Part shown: one piece after another, positions 44,446 to 54,450 of the stretch | Layout: the number at the start of each line of letters is the position of its first letter | Position numbering within the stretch: position 1 is the stretch's first letter | Source of the DNA: Pelodiscus sinensis | Lineage: Eukaryota > Chordata > Testudines > Trionychidae | DNA length: 64,000 nucleotides | Direction of reading: 5' to 3' | NCBI RefSeq assembly: GCF_049634645.1 | Contig: NC_134720.1 | Span: 16,005,001 to 16,069,000, forward strand | Program-made: the position numbers and the translations under genes | The notes under the pieces: model-generated | Told to the model about the DNA's origin: nothing | Databases searched by the model: none | What the model saw: only the letters and a program-made list of their open reading frames with translations

Positions 44446-44699
44446 TAACAGATATTAAATGTGTCATATGTACATACATCAAAGATTAACCTGTACATCA
44501 ATAAAAGCAAAGAAATAGTTCACTTTTTAACTGGCAAAATTCCTGTACACAGTATGCTTGTTATTTTGTCACTGCTTACCCAATACGTTCCTAAAATAAT
44601 AGTGCTTTCAGTAGTTAGATGAACATAAGTACTTCATGGGAATAAATGCAACCAACTCATGCCCATCATAAAGCAATTGCAGGCAATGCACTAGTAGTG

Positions 44700-44855
44700 G
44701 TTAGCATGGTCTAGTAAAGAGCAGTGAGGACTGGAAGCCTGGATTCTGTTCTCAGCTCTCCCACAGATTTCGGGGAAGAGAATATTAGCTCTTAATTTTC
44801 CTATCTATAGAAAGGGGATAATGATACCTTCATAAAGCACATTGCTGGCCACAGA
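44700..44855 (+). repeat. MIR SINE relic
   Basis: The sequence GTTAGCATGGTCTAGTAAAG, CTGGATTCTGTTCTCAGCTC, CACAGATTT, TTTTCCTATCTATAGAAAGG and GATAATGATACC follows the MIR order (start, core, and AATGGGGATAATAATACC end). Decay is moderate. Confidence 0.68.
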
Positions 44856-45174
44856 ATAAAAATGCTATCTCAGAACATACAGTTATTTTTATTTTTTACA
44901 CACACTTTTCCACCACTTTAGACTAAAGGACATCCAAATGTTCTCTGTAAATGTGTTTTGTAACAAGCCAGTGATGTAGTATGAATGATTAAAATGATTT
45001 TTTTGCTGCCACAAATGTGAAATTAGATTTAAGTTGGAGGATTCAGGAACTGTCCTAGATTCAAAATCAATTTAGTGAATGTGTTCATAAGCCAGTCTGG
45101 ATAAATGAATCAGGATGCATCTATCAATGGCACCTGATACTTGCTCTGAAACTGACAGATGTAGAACTGATGTG

Positions 45175-45447
45175 TGTGCGTAGGAAAAAGAGATCTAGAT
45201 AAGTTCATGGAAGACAGGTCCATCAATGGTTATTAGTCGGTATAAGCAGTGATGTAATACCGTACTATGAGAGTTCCTAGCTTCTGTTTGTCAGAAGCTG
45301 GGAGTGGGTGACCGGGGATAAAACACTTGATGATTACCTGTTCTGTTCATTTCCTCTGAAGCACCTGGCATTGGTCACTTTTGAAAGTCAGGATAGTGGG
45401 TTAGATGGACCATTGGTATTGATCCAGTATGGCTCTTCTTATTGTAA
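45175..45447 (+). mobile_element. CR1 LINE 3' end, sense
   Basis: It runs AAGTTCATGGAAGACAGGTC, CATCAATGGTTATTAG, TCCTCTGAAGCACCTGGCAT, then GGGTTAGATGGACCATTGGT and GATCCAGTATGGCTCTTCTT. This is the plus-strand counterpart of the antisense pieces at 17846 and 28640. It ends just before a MITE. Confidence 0.87.
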
Positions 45448-45454
45448 CACCAAC

Positions 45455-45760
45455 TGCACATCTACACAGCAAAGCAAAAGTTGAATTAAACTACGCAACT
45501 CGAGCTACATCAATTGTGAAGCTTAAATCTAAATAACTTAATTCAACTTTTGGCGCTGTCCACACAGCAGGAAGTCAAAGGAAGAACACTCTTCTTTTGA
45601 CTTCCCTTTTTCCTTGTAAAATGAGGGTTACAGGAGTAGGAGTAAGAAGTCCTCCAGCTCGCCAGTATTTCAAAATAATGGTTTGCAGTATAGACACGCT
45701 CTTTGTTACTTCAGAATAATGTTAGTTATTCCAAAATAATGCTGCTGTGTAAACATAGCC
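45455..45760. mobile_element. Harbinger MITE, CGACTT/ATTTCGAA subfamily
   Basis: The right end is GCTGCTGTGTAAACATAGCC; the left end GCACATCTACACAGC is decayed. Internal AAGTTGAATTAAACTACGC, GAAGTCAAAGGAAGA and central TTGTAAAATGAGGGTTACAGG match copies at 14642 and 54141. Confidence 0.72.
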
Positions 45761-46139
45761 CCAGGGAATGAACCTGGGACCTCTGGAACTTAGTGCATGA
45801 GCCTCTACTGCATGAGTGAAAAGCCATGTGGCCCTTAGCTAAGGCTGTAGAGCAGACTCACTAATCTGTCTCTAAGTGGATTCAGTGCTACTAAATGGGA
45901 TTGAACACCACACTCAAAATGTGTGTGGATTACGTTGTGTTAAAAATGCCAGATTTGAAAAGGCAAAGGTAAAAGCAAAGGACTGTATCACAAATGTAGA
46001 GTATTTGCGGTCTGTGATGCTAGGCACCTCAGTATTCTCTCCCTACACACTACTGCAATAATATTTGTACAAAATATGCCATGTATAAATAAGTGAAAGC
46101 TTAATAATGCTCTGGTTATTAATATCTTTGTAAGAGGCC

Positions 46140-46749
46140 CACGTTAACCAGCCCACAAAACAGGGGGAGGCAAAGGGTGTAGTTATCCTGGGGCCCGGCA
46201 ATTGAAAGGGACGTGGAACTGCTGCAGCAGCGGCAGTGCCCAGATGCCCAAGTCCTTTAAATTGCTTCAGGAGCACGGTGGGCAGCTCTTAGGGCTGTCT
46301 GGAGAAGTGGCGGTGCTGTATGGCACATTCCAGATAGCGCTGGAGGGAGTGCTGTAGTCCAGGCAGTGGTGAGGGCTGGCTGCCTCTGGCCCTATCCAGT
46401 GGTGACGTATGGCAGGGGAAAGAAGGGGGGTACCAGCTCCATCTATCCTTGCTCTACCCTGCCCTTACTCTACACCTTCCCCCTGCCTTTTTCCAGCACT
46501 CCCTGAAGCCCCGAGGGACTTTCCCACTGCCAGTGAGTGAAGCAAGTGGGTGGGGGGCATAGCATGAGCTGCTGGCACTAGCCTTCCTGCCTCGAGGGAG
46601 GGTGTGTGCAGGTTGCACATACACGTGCACTCACATGCACTCCACACACACATTGCCTGTGCTTTTGCCTGAGGCCCTGCCCCTTCCAGGGGCACAATGA
46701 AAGCACATCAGGTAAGCCCCCCTTATCAAAGAAAGAGGGATGTACAATG
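46140..46749. other. GC-rich non-coding stretch, probably repeat
   Basis: Contains GGGGCCCGGCAATTGAAAGG and CCTTTAAATTGCTTCAGGAG, which I recall from reptile dispersed repeats. No ends or protein domain were identified. Minus frames 46465-46811 are composition effects. Confidence 0.35.
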
Positions 46750-47488
46750 TTTGTTCCCCCCACGTACCAATTATTTACACTGAACCTGATACTTAATAAA
46801 AACATTTTCATTTACTACACACAGTAGGATTTGCATGGTTGCAAGTGAAACAGACAGATCAAAGTAAGTATCTAAATTAAAATGAAAAGAAAATGCATAG
46901 CGAGTTCTAATTCACCAAGAAACTTACGGCAAGCAGAGTCTTACCCTACAACGATGTTACTTCAGGCATGAGCTTCAAATTAGAGACAAACTTTTTTACT
47001 CTGACTTAGGTCTCCAGCCCTTTTTATGTCCTTGTATTGCCAAGTGGTTTCCCAGGCCAGCTGAAGATCACGGGCTGATAGCTTCCCATTGCTTATGTAG
47101 ACGCTCCCCCAGGAGGTAAGGTCACATGTTTCTCCAAACTGACCACCTTCCAGACTTGCAGGACAAACAAGGCTGTTTACAAATCAGGGATGTTAGCTAT
47201 CGGGTAATTGAACAGTCGTGTAACTGCATGACATTTTAGTGGTTACAGAACTATTCAATTGTCCCTGGCCCTATTTGTGGGGTAGCAGGCGGAGTTGATC
47301 CGCAAGGGTAGTCAGTTTAAAAAACAGCTCCCCCTGACTATCCTCTATCTGCAGGGAACATGGACCTTCCAGAAAGCAGCCTTTCCCCACGGTGGGCCCA
47401 GGCTTGTGATGGACAGAGGCTACTCTGCATCCCACACAGCAGCCTTTGTCCACACAGATCTTGGATCCCTGTGGATGGGAGCTGCTTA

Positions 47489-48819
47489 GAATCACAGGGT
47501 TGGAAGAGATCTCAGAAGATCATCAAACCCCCTACTAAAAGCAGGATCAATCCCAACTAAATCATCCCAGCCAGGGCTTTTTCAAGCCTAGACTTAAAAA
47601 CCTCTAGGGTTGCAGATTCCACCACCTCACTAGCACACCCATTCCAGTGCTTCACCACCCTCCTAGTGAAATAGTTTTTCCTAATATCCAACCTAGACCT
47701 CTCCCACTGCAACTTGAGACCATTGCTTCTTGTTCTGTCACCTGTTACCACTGAGAACAGCCTCTCTCCATTCTCTTTGGAACCCCCTGTCAGGGAGTGG
47801 AAGGCTGTTACCAAATTCCCCCTCACTCTTCTGTTCTGTAGACTAAATAAGCCCAAATCCCTCACTCTCTCCTCATAAGTCATGAGCTCCAGCCCCCTAA
47901 TTATTTTCATTGGTCCCTGGACTTTCTCCAATGTGTCTACATCCTTTCTGTAATGGGGGACCCAGAACTGGATGCAATACTCCAGATGTGGCCTCACCAG
48001 TGCCGAATAAAGGGGAATGATCACTTCTCTAGATCCGCTGGCTATGCTCCTCCTAATACAACTTAATATGCTGTTAGCCTTCTTGGCAACAAGGGTACAC
48101 TGACTCATATCCAGCATCTCATCCACTGTAATCCCCAGGTCTTTTTCTGCAGAACTACTGCTCAGTTAGTCAGGCCCCAGCCTGTAACAAGGCTTGGGAT
48201 TCTTCTGTCCCAAGTGCAGGACTCTGCACTTCTCCTTGTTGAACCTCATCAGATTTGTTTTGGACCAATCCTCTAATCTGTCTAGGTCACTCTGGACACT
48301 AGCCCTATCCTCCAAAATATCAACTCTTCCCCCTAGCTTAGTGTCATCTGTGAACTTGCTGAGGGTGCAATCCATCCCCTCTTCCAGGTCATTAATAATG
48401 ATGTTGAACAAAACCAACCCCAGAACTAACCCCTGGGGCACTGACCATCAAGCCATTGATCACTACCCGCTGAGCCTGACAATGTAGCCAGCTATCTATC
48501 CACTTTACAGTCCATTTATCCAATCCATACTTTTTTAACTTGCTGGCAAGAATACCGTGGGAGACCGTATCAAAAGTGTTGCTAAAGTCAAGGTATATCA
48601 CATCCACTGCCTTGCCCATATCCACAGAGCCAGTTACCTTGTCATAGAAGGCAATCAGGTTGGTCAGGCATGACCTTGGTGAATCTTATTCCTGATCACT
48701 TTCCTCTCTTCCAAGTGCTTCAAAATGGATTCCTTGAGAATCTCCTCCATGATTTTTCTGGGGACTGAGGTGAGGCCGATGTGTCTGTAGTTCCCTGGAT
48801 TGTCCTTCTTCCCTTCTCT
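47489..48819 (-). pseudogene. CR1 LINE reverse transcriptase and 3' end, antisense
   Basis: Minus-strand frames give CR1-type reverse transcriptase blocks: VIYLDFSNTFDTVSHGIL (48625-48392), then PQGLVLGLVLFNIIINDLEE with the active-site-like FTDDTKLGG (48441-48166), then HLEYCIQFWVPHYRKDVDTL and the C-terminal domain to LEVFKSRLEKALAGMI (48126-47557). The polymerase motif is FTDD rather than FADD. Two frameshifts break it. The 3' untranslated end lies at about 47489-47556 (AATCACAGGGTTGGAAGAG). The 5' end is cut at the Harbinger terminus at 48820. It is the best preserved CR1 in the window. Confidence 0.92.
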
Positions 48820-49204
48820 GGGTATGCCTACACTACAAAGTTAATTCGAACTAATGGACGTTAGTTCGAATTAACTTTGATAGGCGCTACACTAGCGCTC
48901 CGCTAGTTCAAACTTAACCCGAACTAACAGAGCGCTTAGTTCGAACTAGGTAAACCTCATTCCACGAGGACTAAGCCTAGTTCAAACTTACTAGTTCGAA
49001 TTAAGGGCTCTGTAGACCCTTAATTCAAACTAGTGGGAGGCTAGCCCTCCCCAGGTTCCCCCTGGTGGCCTCTCTGGGCACAACCAGGAAAACTCTTCTC
49101 CTCTCCCCCAGCCCCGGGCCCTTAAAGGGGTAGACTCTGGCCAGACGGCACTTGAGACAGCCAGCCCTGCCAGCAGTCTCTGCCCCTGACCCAGTGGCCC
49201 CACC

Positions 49205-49668
49205 ATGAGCCAGGCAGCCAGTGGCAGCGAGCCGTCCCCTGCCCAGTCCCCCAGCACCCAAGGGCCAGCCAGGGGCCGTAGACGGCGCTGGACTAGTGCG
49301 GAGGTCATGGACCTCATTGAGGTTTGGGGGCAGGCCCTCAATCTCCATGATCTCCGCACTAGGAGGAGGAACACGGCCGTCTATGGCTGCATAGCAACTG
49401 CCATGGCCCGAAAGGGACACAGGCACTCCCGGGAGCAGGTGCACATTAAAGTGAAGCAGCTGCGGCAGGGGTACGCCAGGGCCACCAGGGGCGGCGCCGC
49501 TGCAGGGGCTGACACCTGCCCCTACTTCCCCGCCCTCGACAGACTCTTGGGGGGGCGGGGCAGTCCGTGCCAGCCCGGGGGACAGTGAGCCGGGACCGGA
49601 GAGCCCTGACCCGGGCACACCGGAGGGGCCACCGCAGGATGTCCCAGCATCCAGGGATACCGTACCGG
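49205..49668 (+). CDS. Myb/SANT-like DNA-binding protein of a Harbinger element, exon 1 (one frameshift)
   Basis: Starts at ATG 49205 after CCCCACC. Residues 1-25 are Ser/Ala/Pro-rich and end in a basic RGRRRRW. The Myb/SANT-like trihelix follows: WTSAEVMDLIEVWGQ, RRRNTAVYGCIATAMARKGH, SREQVHIKVKQLRQGYARAT and TCPYFPALDRLLGG. The same arrangement is known for the accessory protein that recruits PIF/Harbinger transposase to DNA and nucleus. After LLGG the frame runs into TGA at 49586-49588. A one-base change in the G-run near 49549-49556 would restore PGDSEPGPESPDPG and PQDVPASRDTVP up to the donor GTAAGT at 49669. It is either a frameshifted copy or a sequencing-sensitive G tract. Composition is much GC-richer than surrounding DNA. 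Confidence 0.8.
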
Positions 49669-50190
49669 GTAAGTAGTTCGAATGAAGTAGTTCGGGGGGG
49701 GCGAGGCGGGAGGGAGACCAGAGACCACGCGCGTGGGCCATGCCTTCCACGGATCACGCAGACACCTGTGCACGTGCTCGCACGTGCCATGCCACCCTTG
49801 GGCAGGTGGCTCCAGCTGCGTGACATCCAGGGGCCATGGCCCAATAGGCACATGCTTGTGCGAAGAGACCTGACATGCTCCCGACCCCGGGGTGGGACCC
49901 ATCAGGATGCTTTCCCTTCACGTGTCCCCTCTACACGGAGGCAGGGGACATCTCCCCCTCTCCTCCGCCGCCCTGGCCACACTATACACGGCACAGGGAC
50001 ATGGGTGTGGTCTTGGGGCAGCTCCCAGTCCCAGGGAGAGCCAGACATCCTGACCATGGCCTCTGTACAAGCACTGCGGCTCTGACGGTGCAGGACATGG
50101 TCACCCTTACGTTGCGGGGTGGGGGAGAGGGCTGGGCATCATCCTCTGCATCCCCAGAGAGAACTGACCCCTTCTCTTCTTTCTCTTCAG
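49669..50190 (+). other. Intron of the Myb/SANT-like gene
   Basis: Donor GTAAGT at 49669-49674 and acceptor TTCTCTTTCTCTTCAG at 50175-50190 with a strong pyrimidine tract. The phases of the two exons agree (one base, then two bases of a codon). Other frames here are not needed to explain the gene. Confidence 0.72.
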
Positions 50191-50636
50191 CTGCACCAGC
50201 TGCTCATGCAGGGCGCACCACCCCGCCCGGGACATGCTCCCGCACCCATGGCCTGCTCCGGACCACCAGCATGGAGCAGGAGTATTGGAACCAGCACCTG
50301 GGTGCCCTGCGAGCCCTGCACCACACACTGGAGGCCTGGATGCGGGCAGACCTGCAGCTCCGCCACGAGCTGCTGGCTGAGGTCCAAGGGGTGAGCACAA
50401 ACCTGCAGGCCCTGCTGCAGAGCATGGTGCCCCATGCCGGTCCTGCGCCTGCTGCCCCCCCAACTACTGTCCTTCCTCCCACTCCTGCCGCCCCTCCCAC
50501 CTCTTCCTCCTCAACCCCCACACCCTCTTCCTCAATGTCCACACCCCCCACCTCAACCTCTGCACCCTCCAGCCCATCCCCCCGGGGATGCCGAGGCCCC
50601 CTCCCTCGCCGTGCTGGGAGGTGGTTGGCCCGGTGA
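50191..50636 (+). CDS. Myb/SANT-like DNA-binding protein, exon 2
   Basis: The exon completes a codon opened at 49668 and runs through AHAGRTTPPGTC, TTSMEQEYWNQHLGALRALH and LEAWMRADLQLRHELLAEVQ, a helical, probably coiled-coil segment seen at the C-terminal side of Harbinger Myb-like proteins. VSTNLQALLQSMVPHAG follows. A Pro/Ser/Thr-rich low-complexity tail runs from about 50450 to 50580, ending with RAGRWLAR and a stop at 50634-50636. The frame is open throughout. A polyadenylation signal follows at 50788. Confidence 0.75.
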
Positions 50637-50787
50637 GACCCCCACCCCTGATCCTTGAGTTTCCCCACCCCCTCCTTTCCCTTGCTTCCTCCTTCCAGCT
50701 CCCTCCTCCCAGTTTTCCCCCTCCCTTCTCCCACCCTCTCTCTTCCCCTCTCCCACCTCCTTTTCCCAGTTTCCCCCAGTTTTGTTA

Positions 50788-50793
50788 AATAAA
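50788..50793 (+). promoter_or_regulatory. AATAAA polyadenylation signal
   Basis: About 150 bases after the exon 2 stop. A minus-strand AATAAA (read from TTTATT at 50821-50826) lies just beyond, so two convergent transcripts could end here. That fits a two-gene Harbinger element with opposed genes, of which the minus-strand one is lost or degraded. Confidence 0.6.
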
Positions 50794-51840
50794 GAGTTTC
50801 TATTTTTGAACACACGTGTCCTTTATTTTGTACATCAGGAAGGGGGGCTAGGGAAGGGTAAGTGGAAGGAGGTGAGGGTGGAATGGAGTACGAGCCCCCG
50901 ATGGGGAGGACTGGGCTGGCTCTGCAGGCTCCTCAGGGTGGAAGCTCTCCTGCAGCCCCCCAATTGCCTCCTTTCCCCGGATGGCAGCCTGCAGCAACTG
51001 CAGCCAGTCTGATGGCTGAGCGCTGTGATGTGCCGAGTGTGGGTACTCCGAGCAATCCAAGCCAGAACTGCTTTGCAAGCGGAGCACCCCAAGAACTGTC
51101 TGTCCGGGGTGGGGGTCGGTCCCTTTAAGCACAGCCCTCGGCTAGCTGAGACAGCAGCTCCACGCTCTAAGTCCTCCTCTGATACCCTGCCGGCACTGCT
51201 TCCGGCCATCCTTAACTCCGGTTCAGGGTCCACTTAATGTGGACATGCTAGTTCGAATTAGCAAAACGCTAATTCGAACTAGTTTTTTAGTCTGGATTCG
51301 TTAGTTCGAATTAGCTTCTGCAATGCCATGGACAGAGGCTGCTCCCCAACCCATGAAGCAGTCTCTGTCCATGGGTATCTGAGGCCTGCCATGGAGAAAG
51401 GATGCTTTGCTTCAAAGCCAGCTCTCTGAACATATCGGCTCCAGGATCAGAGGCAGCAGTGCAAGGGTGGGAGGAGCAGGCTGATCCTGCTTAAAGTCAG
51501 CTCCCCAACTCTGCTGCCTCTGATACAGAGGAAAGAAGGGGGAGCGGTGGAATGCGTGTATTTGACATGTTTAACCAATAAGCTTAGGCTTATCAGTTAA
51601 TCGTATAGTCAACTAGATGTTGACATCTCTATTACAAATCATTCATTCATTAGGCTCATTAGCACATATAAAACTATAAACAGACTCACACTACATACTT
51701 CTAATTCCACATACAATAATTATACATGCACTAAAATAGGATATACAGCTCCAGTACATTGTAATATTAAAATTGAGGTATTTTGTCCAGAGCATCTATG
51801 AGTTATGTATATTTATATTCATAAATCAATTTTCAGAAAG

Positions 51841-52225
51841 CAAGGGTGTCCAAACTTTTTTCAAAGAGGGCCAGATTTGAAGAAGTGAACATGCGTGAGG
51901 GCCGTCCCCGCACTCTCAGCCCCAAGGCGGAGGGTCCCGCAGGGTCGGAGGCGGGCGGAGAGCGCAGGGCACGCCGGCCTCACGGCGGCCTGGGGGCAGG
52001 GCGAACCCGCAGCCGAGCGGAGGAGCGGGGCTGCGGACGTGCCCTACAGGGCAGGCTCTAGGACCGCGGAGGCCATGGGCGGCGGTGGCGCAGCCGGAAG
52101 CGGCGTGTTGGGCGCGCCAGTTCAAAAGAGAGCCGGGGAGCCAGGAGAGGGGGAGGAAGCGGGGGCCGTATTAAATCGGAACACGGGCCGCAATTGGCCC
52201 GCGGGCCGGACTTTGGACATGCCTG
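51841..52225. mobile_element. 385-bp GC-rich hAT MITE
   Basis: The ends CAAGGGTGTCCAAACTTTTT and CCGGACTTTGGACATGCCTG are inverted repeats. TCAGAAAG (51833-51840) and TCATAAAG (52226-52233) differ at one base. The interior is CpG-rich and includes GGCCGCAATTGGCCCGCGGG. Plus-strand frames here (51846-52311) are composition effects. It splits the end of the LTR. Confidence 0.85.
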
Positions 52226-52252
52226 TCATAAAGCATGGGAGGAACTGTCACA

Positions 52253-53095
52253 GTGATGAACGGCTCTGTCTTAGACCAAGACGTGTGGGTTTGCCTCACT
52301 TTACATATTAGCTGTAAACAAAGTTCTCTAGCTAAACCAGCAGAGGATGTCCTGAACCTGAACTCCAGAGACTGAGAATTAACGTAGCTCACGGACCTGA
52401 GAGACACAGGAGACTGAATCCTCAGTAGCCTTCCTGACATACAAGACAAAGACTTCCCTTAGGAAATCTAAGGCACAGAGAGAATCCATCTTGCTCCTTC
52501 ATCTTAAGGAGATAAAGAAACCAATGGGGTCATCCTTAGGGGGGCGTGGGGCCTGCTCCACCCTTTCCCTCTAGCCCCATCTCTGCTCCACCATGCCCCA
52601 CCTCTTTCGTCTCCTGCCCCACCCACTCCTGTCCCCATTGCACCACTTCCCAGAGAGACATGATCTGGGGGGTTACATGGGGAGCAGCCTGGCATAGGGT
52701 GGCAGTAGGGGTCAGCCCCCTCCACACACACAAACACTCACCACAGCAGCAGGAGCGGAGGGAAGTAGATGGAGCAACTATGCAGCCTGCTCTGATTCCC
52801 TCTGCTCTCACTGCCAGAGTGCCTGGGGGGGGGGGAGGGTTCAACCTCTGCTACTGCCCCACACACCAGTCCCCCTGAAGGTAATCCTCTAGGCTGTTCT
52901 GGGTCCTGCTACCAACATGGAAGACTGTGCTGCCCATAGGACAGTTAGAGTGGCCACAGCAGGGCACCCCAAAGTGCGTGGCTTCGGGTGGCCATTCTGA
53001 ACTGCCCTATGGATAGGATGGTTCTGGAAGCCAAGTTACTTGATCTCTGTGGTGGGTCCTGGACAGGCTGACCAATAAAAAGGTGGAAAGGACAC
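52253..53095. repeat. Retroelement-like sequence with GC-rich centre
   Basis: Follows the LTR end at 52252 and, together with 53537-53720, resembles the sequence next to the solo LTR at 9516-10814. The 52540-52870 part is GC-rich with a G-run and no domain. It could be internal sequence of the element that owned the LTR. Confidence 0.35.
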
Positions 53096-53098
53096 TGA

Positions 53099-53533
53099 GG
53101 GTAGGTCTAGACAGCATCCCTCTGTCAGCAGAGGGATACAGATTAGGCAGGTCAACACTGCAAATGAGGCAGAGATTTAAATATCCCACGCCTAATTTGC
53201 ATAAAAATGGCCACTGCGTTTTGCCAACTCAGCACTTTGTCGGCAAAAAGCGGCAGTCTAGAGGGGGATCTGTCGAGAAAGAAAGCCTTTTTCGACAGAT
53301 CCTGTAAACCTCCTTGCAGGAGGCATAAGGGATCTGTCGAAAAAGGCTTTCTTTCTTGACAGATCCCCCTCTAGACTGCCGCTTTTTGCTAACAAAGTGC
53401 TGAGTCGGCAAACCGTGACAGCCATTTTTATGCAAATTAGGCACGGGATATTTAAATCCCTGCCTCATTTGCAATGTCGACCTGCCTAATCTGAATCCCT
53501 CTGCCGACAGAGGGATGCAGTCTAGACATACCC
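53099..53533. mobile_element. 435-bp palindromic Harbinger MITE with TGA duplication
   Basis: The ends GGGTAGGTCTAGACAGC and GCAGTCTAGACATACCC are flanked by TGA (53096-53098 and 53534-53536). The arms share TCTGTCAGCAGAGGGAT, GCAAATGAGGCAGAG, TTTAAATATCCC and GGATCTGTCGA blocks as near-perfect inverted copies. The centre (53303-53330) reads ACCTCCTTGCAGGAGG, a fully self-complementary version of the loop. Frames 53083-53307 (plus) and 53229-53555 (minus) encode look-alike peptides only because the arms are inverted copies. Confidence 0.9.
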
Positions 53534-53536
53534 TGA

Positions 53537-54140
53537 GAGAAACCACCTTGAACAAAGAATCTATTTTGCTAGATTAAGTTTTATACTCTTAGATGTGTTT
53601 TCACTTGTGCCTGTAACCATTTCTACTGTCAACTTTTTTACTTGTCACTTAATCCATGTCCTTTTTTTAATCAACATGTCTTACTTTTTACTATAAACCA
53701 ACTCAGCGCTGTTAAAGTAATAAACTGTGATGTACTGATTCTTTAACAGAACAGAAAACAATAGTTTCTGTGAATGCACAGTTCTAGGGGCTGTGCATTG
53801 CAGAGAAACATCTCTGAGGAGCTCAGGTGCTAGAGTTCACTGATTGTTATTGCTGGTCAGGTTGCGGGGGGAGGGAAGGCAGGAAAGGGTGGGGTGTGGA
53901 AAAGATGTTAGTTGTTACTGCAGTAGGGGTGGTGGCCAGATCTCCAGGCTCTTTAAATCACTGTCAGAGCACTATACTGCTAGCTCTGTGCAGCTCTGAT
54001 TGGAGAGGTGGGTGTGTCGTGTTCTGGGGACTGCTGTGGGCTGGATGACCCAGTCCTGCCCCTTCCAGGAGCATAGAGGTGCTCCTCTCCCCACACATAC
54101 CTTAGCCAGGGGTCCACAGAGGCTGTCGGCTCCACTGTTT
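53537..54140. repeat. Dispersed repeat similar to 10.6-kb sequence, then unassigned
   Basis: TATTTTGCTAGATTAAGTTT, CACTTGTGCCTGTAACC, CACTTAATCCATGTCC and TTTTTACTATAAACCAACT match the order found at 10590-10770. The remainder (53720-54140) shows no feature. Confidence 0.5.
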
Positions 54141-54447
54141 GGGCATGTCTACATAGCAGGGCTAAAGTCGGAATAAGATATGCAACTTCAGCTATGTCGC
54201 TTGCATAGCTTAAGCTGAGATAGCTTATTTCGGCTTTTGGCGTTGTCTACACAGCAGGAAGTTGAAGGGAAAATACTCTTCCTTCAGCTTCTCTTACTCC
54301 TCATGAAATGAGGGATACAGGAGTTGGAGTAAGAAGTCCTCCAGCTCAACATTCTTTTGAAATAAATGCTGGCAGTGTAGACGTGCTCTATGTTATTTTG
54401 GACTAACGTCTGTTAGTCCAAAATAATGCTGCTGTGTAGGCATAGCC
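54141..54447. mobile_element. 307-bp Harbinger MITE with TTT duplication
   Basis: The ends GGGCATGTCTACATAGCAG and CTGCTGTGTAGGCATAGCC are flanked by TTT (54138-54140 and 54448-54450). Arms hold AAGTCGGAATAAGATATGC and GCTTATTTCGGCTTT. The centre (54296-54322) reads ACTCCTCATGAAATGAGG. Confidence 0.84.
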
Positions 54448-54450
54448 TTT

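Larger units (their letters stand above)
48820..51315 (+). mobile_element. Harbinger-type transposon carrying a Myb/SANT-like gene, right end truncated
   Basis: The left end GGGTATGCCTACACTAC is the family terminus. It is followed by nested palindromes (GTTAATTCGAACTAATGG against GTTAGTTCGAATTAAC) and a copy of the shared loop ACCTCATTCCACGAGG at 48951-48970. The right side has CTAGTTCGAATTAGC and GCTAATTCGAACTAG at 51249-51283 but lacks the final GTAGACATACCC. A two-exon Myb/SANT-like gene lies inside. A minus-strand frame (51233-50835) could be a remnant of the transposase gene but shows no DDE motif. This is the likely source type for the MITEs here, though not itself complete. Confidence 0.78.
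47185..51631. mobile_element. 4.4-kb hAT-type element with TTACAAAT duplication carrying nested CR1 and Harbinger
   Basis: The ends CAGGGATGTTAGC and GATGTTGACATCTCTA are imperfect inverted repeats of the TAGGGATGTT family. TTACAAAT is present at 47177-47184 and 51632-51639. Subterminal hairpins include GTAACTGCATGACATTTTAG on the left and AATAAGCTTAGGCTTATCAG on the right. Its own sequence is only about 0.6 kb (47185-47488 and 51316-51631). A GGACAGAGGCT block lies in both remaining parts. The rest is CR1 and Harbinger. Confidence 0.82.
46750..52252 (+). mobile_element. LTR sequence interrupted by nested insertions
   Basis: The left part (ATTTACACTGAACCTGATAC, AATAAAAACATTTTCATTTA, CACAGTAGGATTTGCATG) parallels the middle of the solo LTR at 11170-11240. 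The right part (GAGTTATGTATATTTATATT and GGAACTGTCACA at 52252) parallels LTR ends at 11750 and 14271. Between them lies the hAT of 47185-51631, and within the right part the hAT of 51841-52225. The LTR start is uncertain. Without the insertions the LTR fragment is only about 670 bp. No viral genes are present. Confidence 0.62.

Noticed and set aside
49025..49902. Long minus-strand frames opposite the Myb/SANT-like gene (up to 241 codons)
   Set aside because: They are antisense shadows of a GC-rich coding region; the plus strand has a recognisable domain, splice sites and polyadenylation signal.
50204..50815. 203-codon minus-strand frame rich in Gly/Glu/Arg
   Set aside because: Antisense of the Pro/Ser-rich tail and a CT-rich 3' region; low-complexity translation without a domain.
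53083..53555. Matching peptides on plus and minus strands (DSIPLSAEGYRLGRST-like) suggesting a duplicated gene
   Set aside because: They are produced by the two inverted arms of one MITE; no gene is needed.
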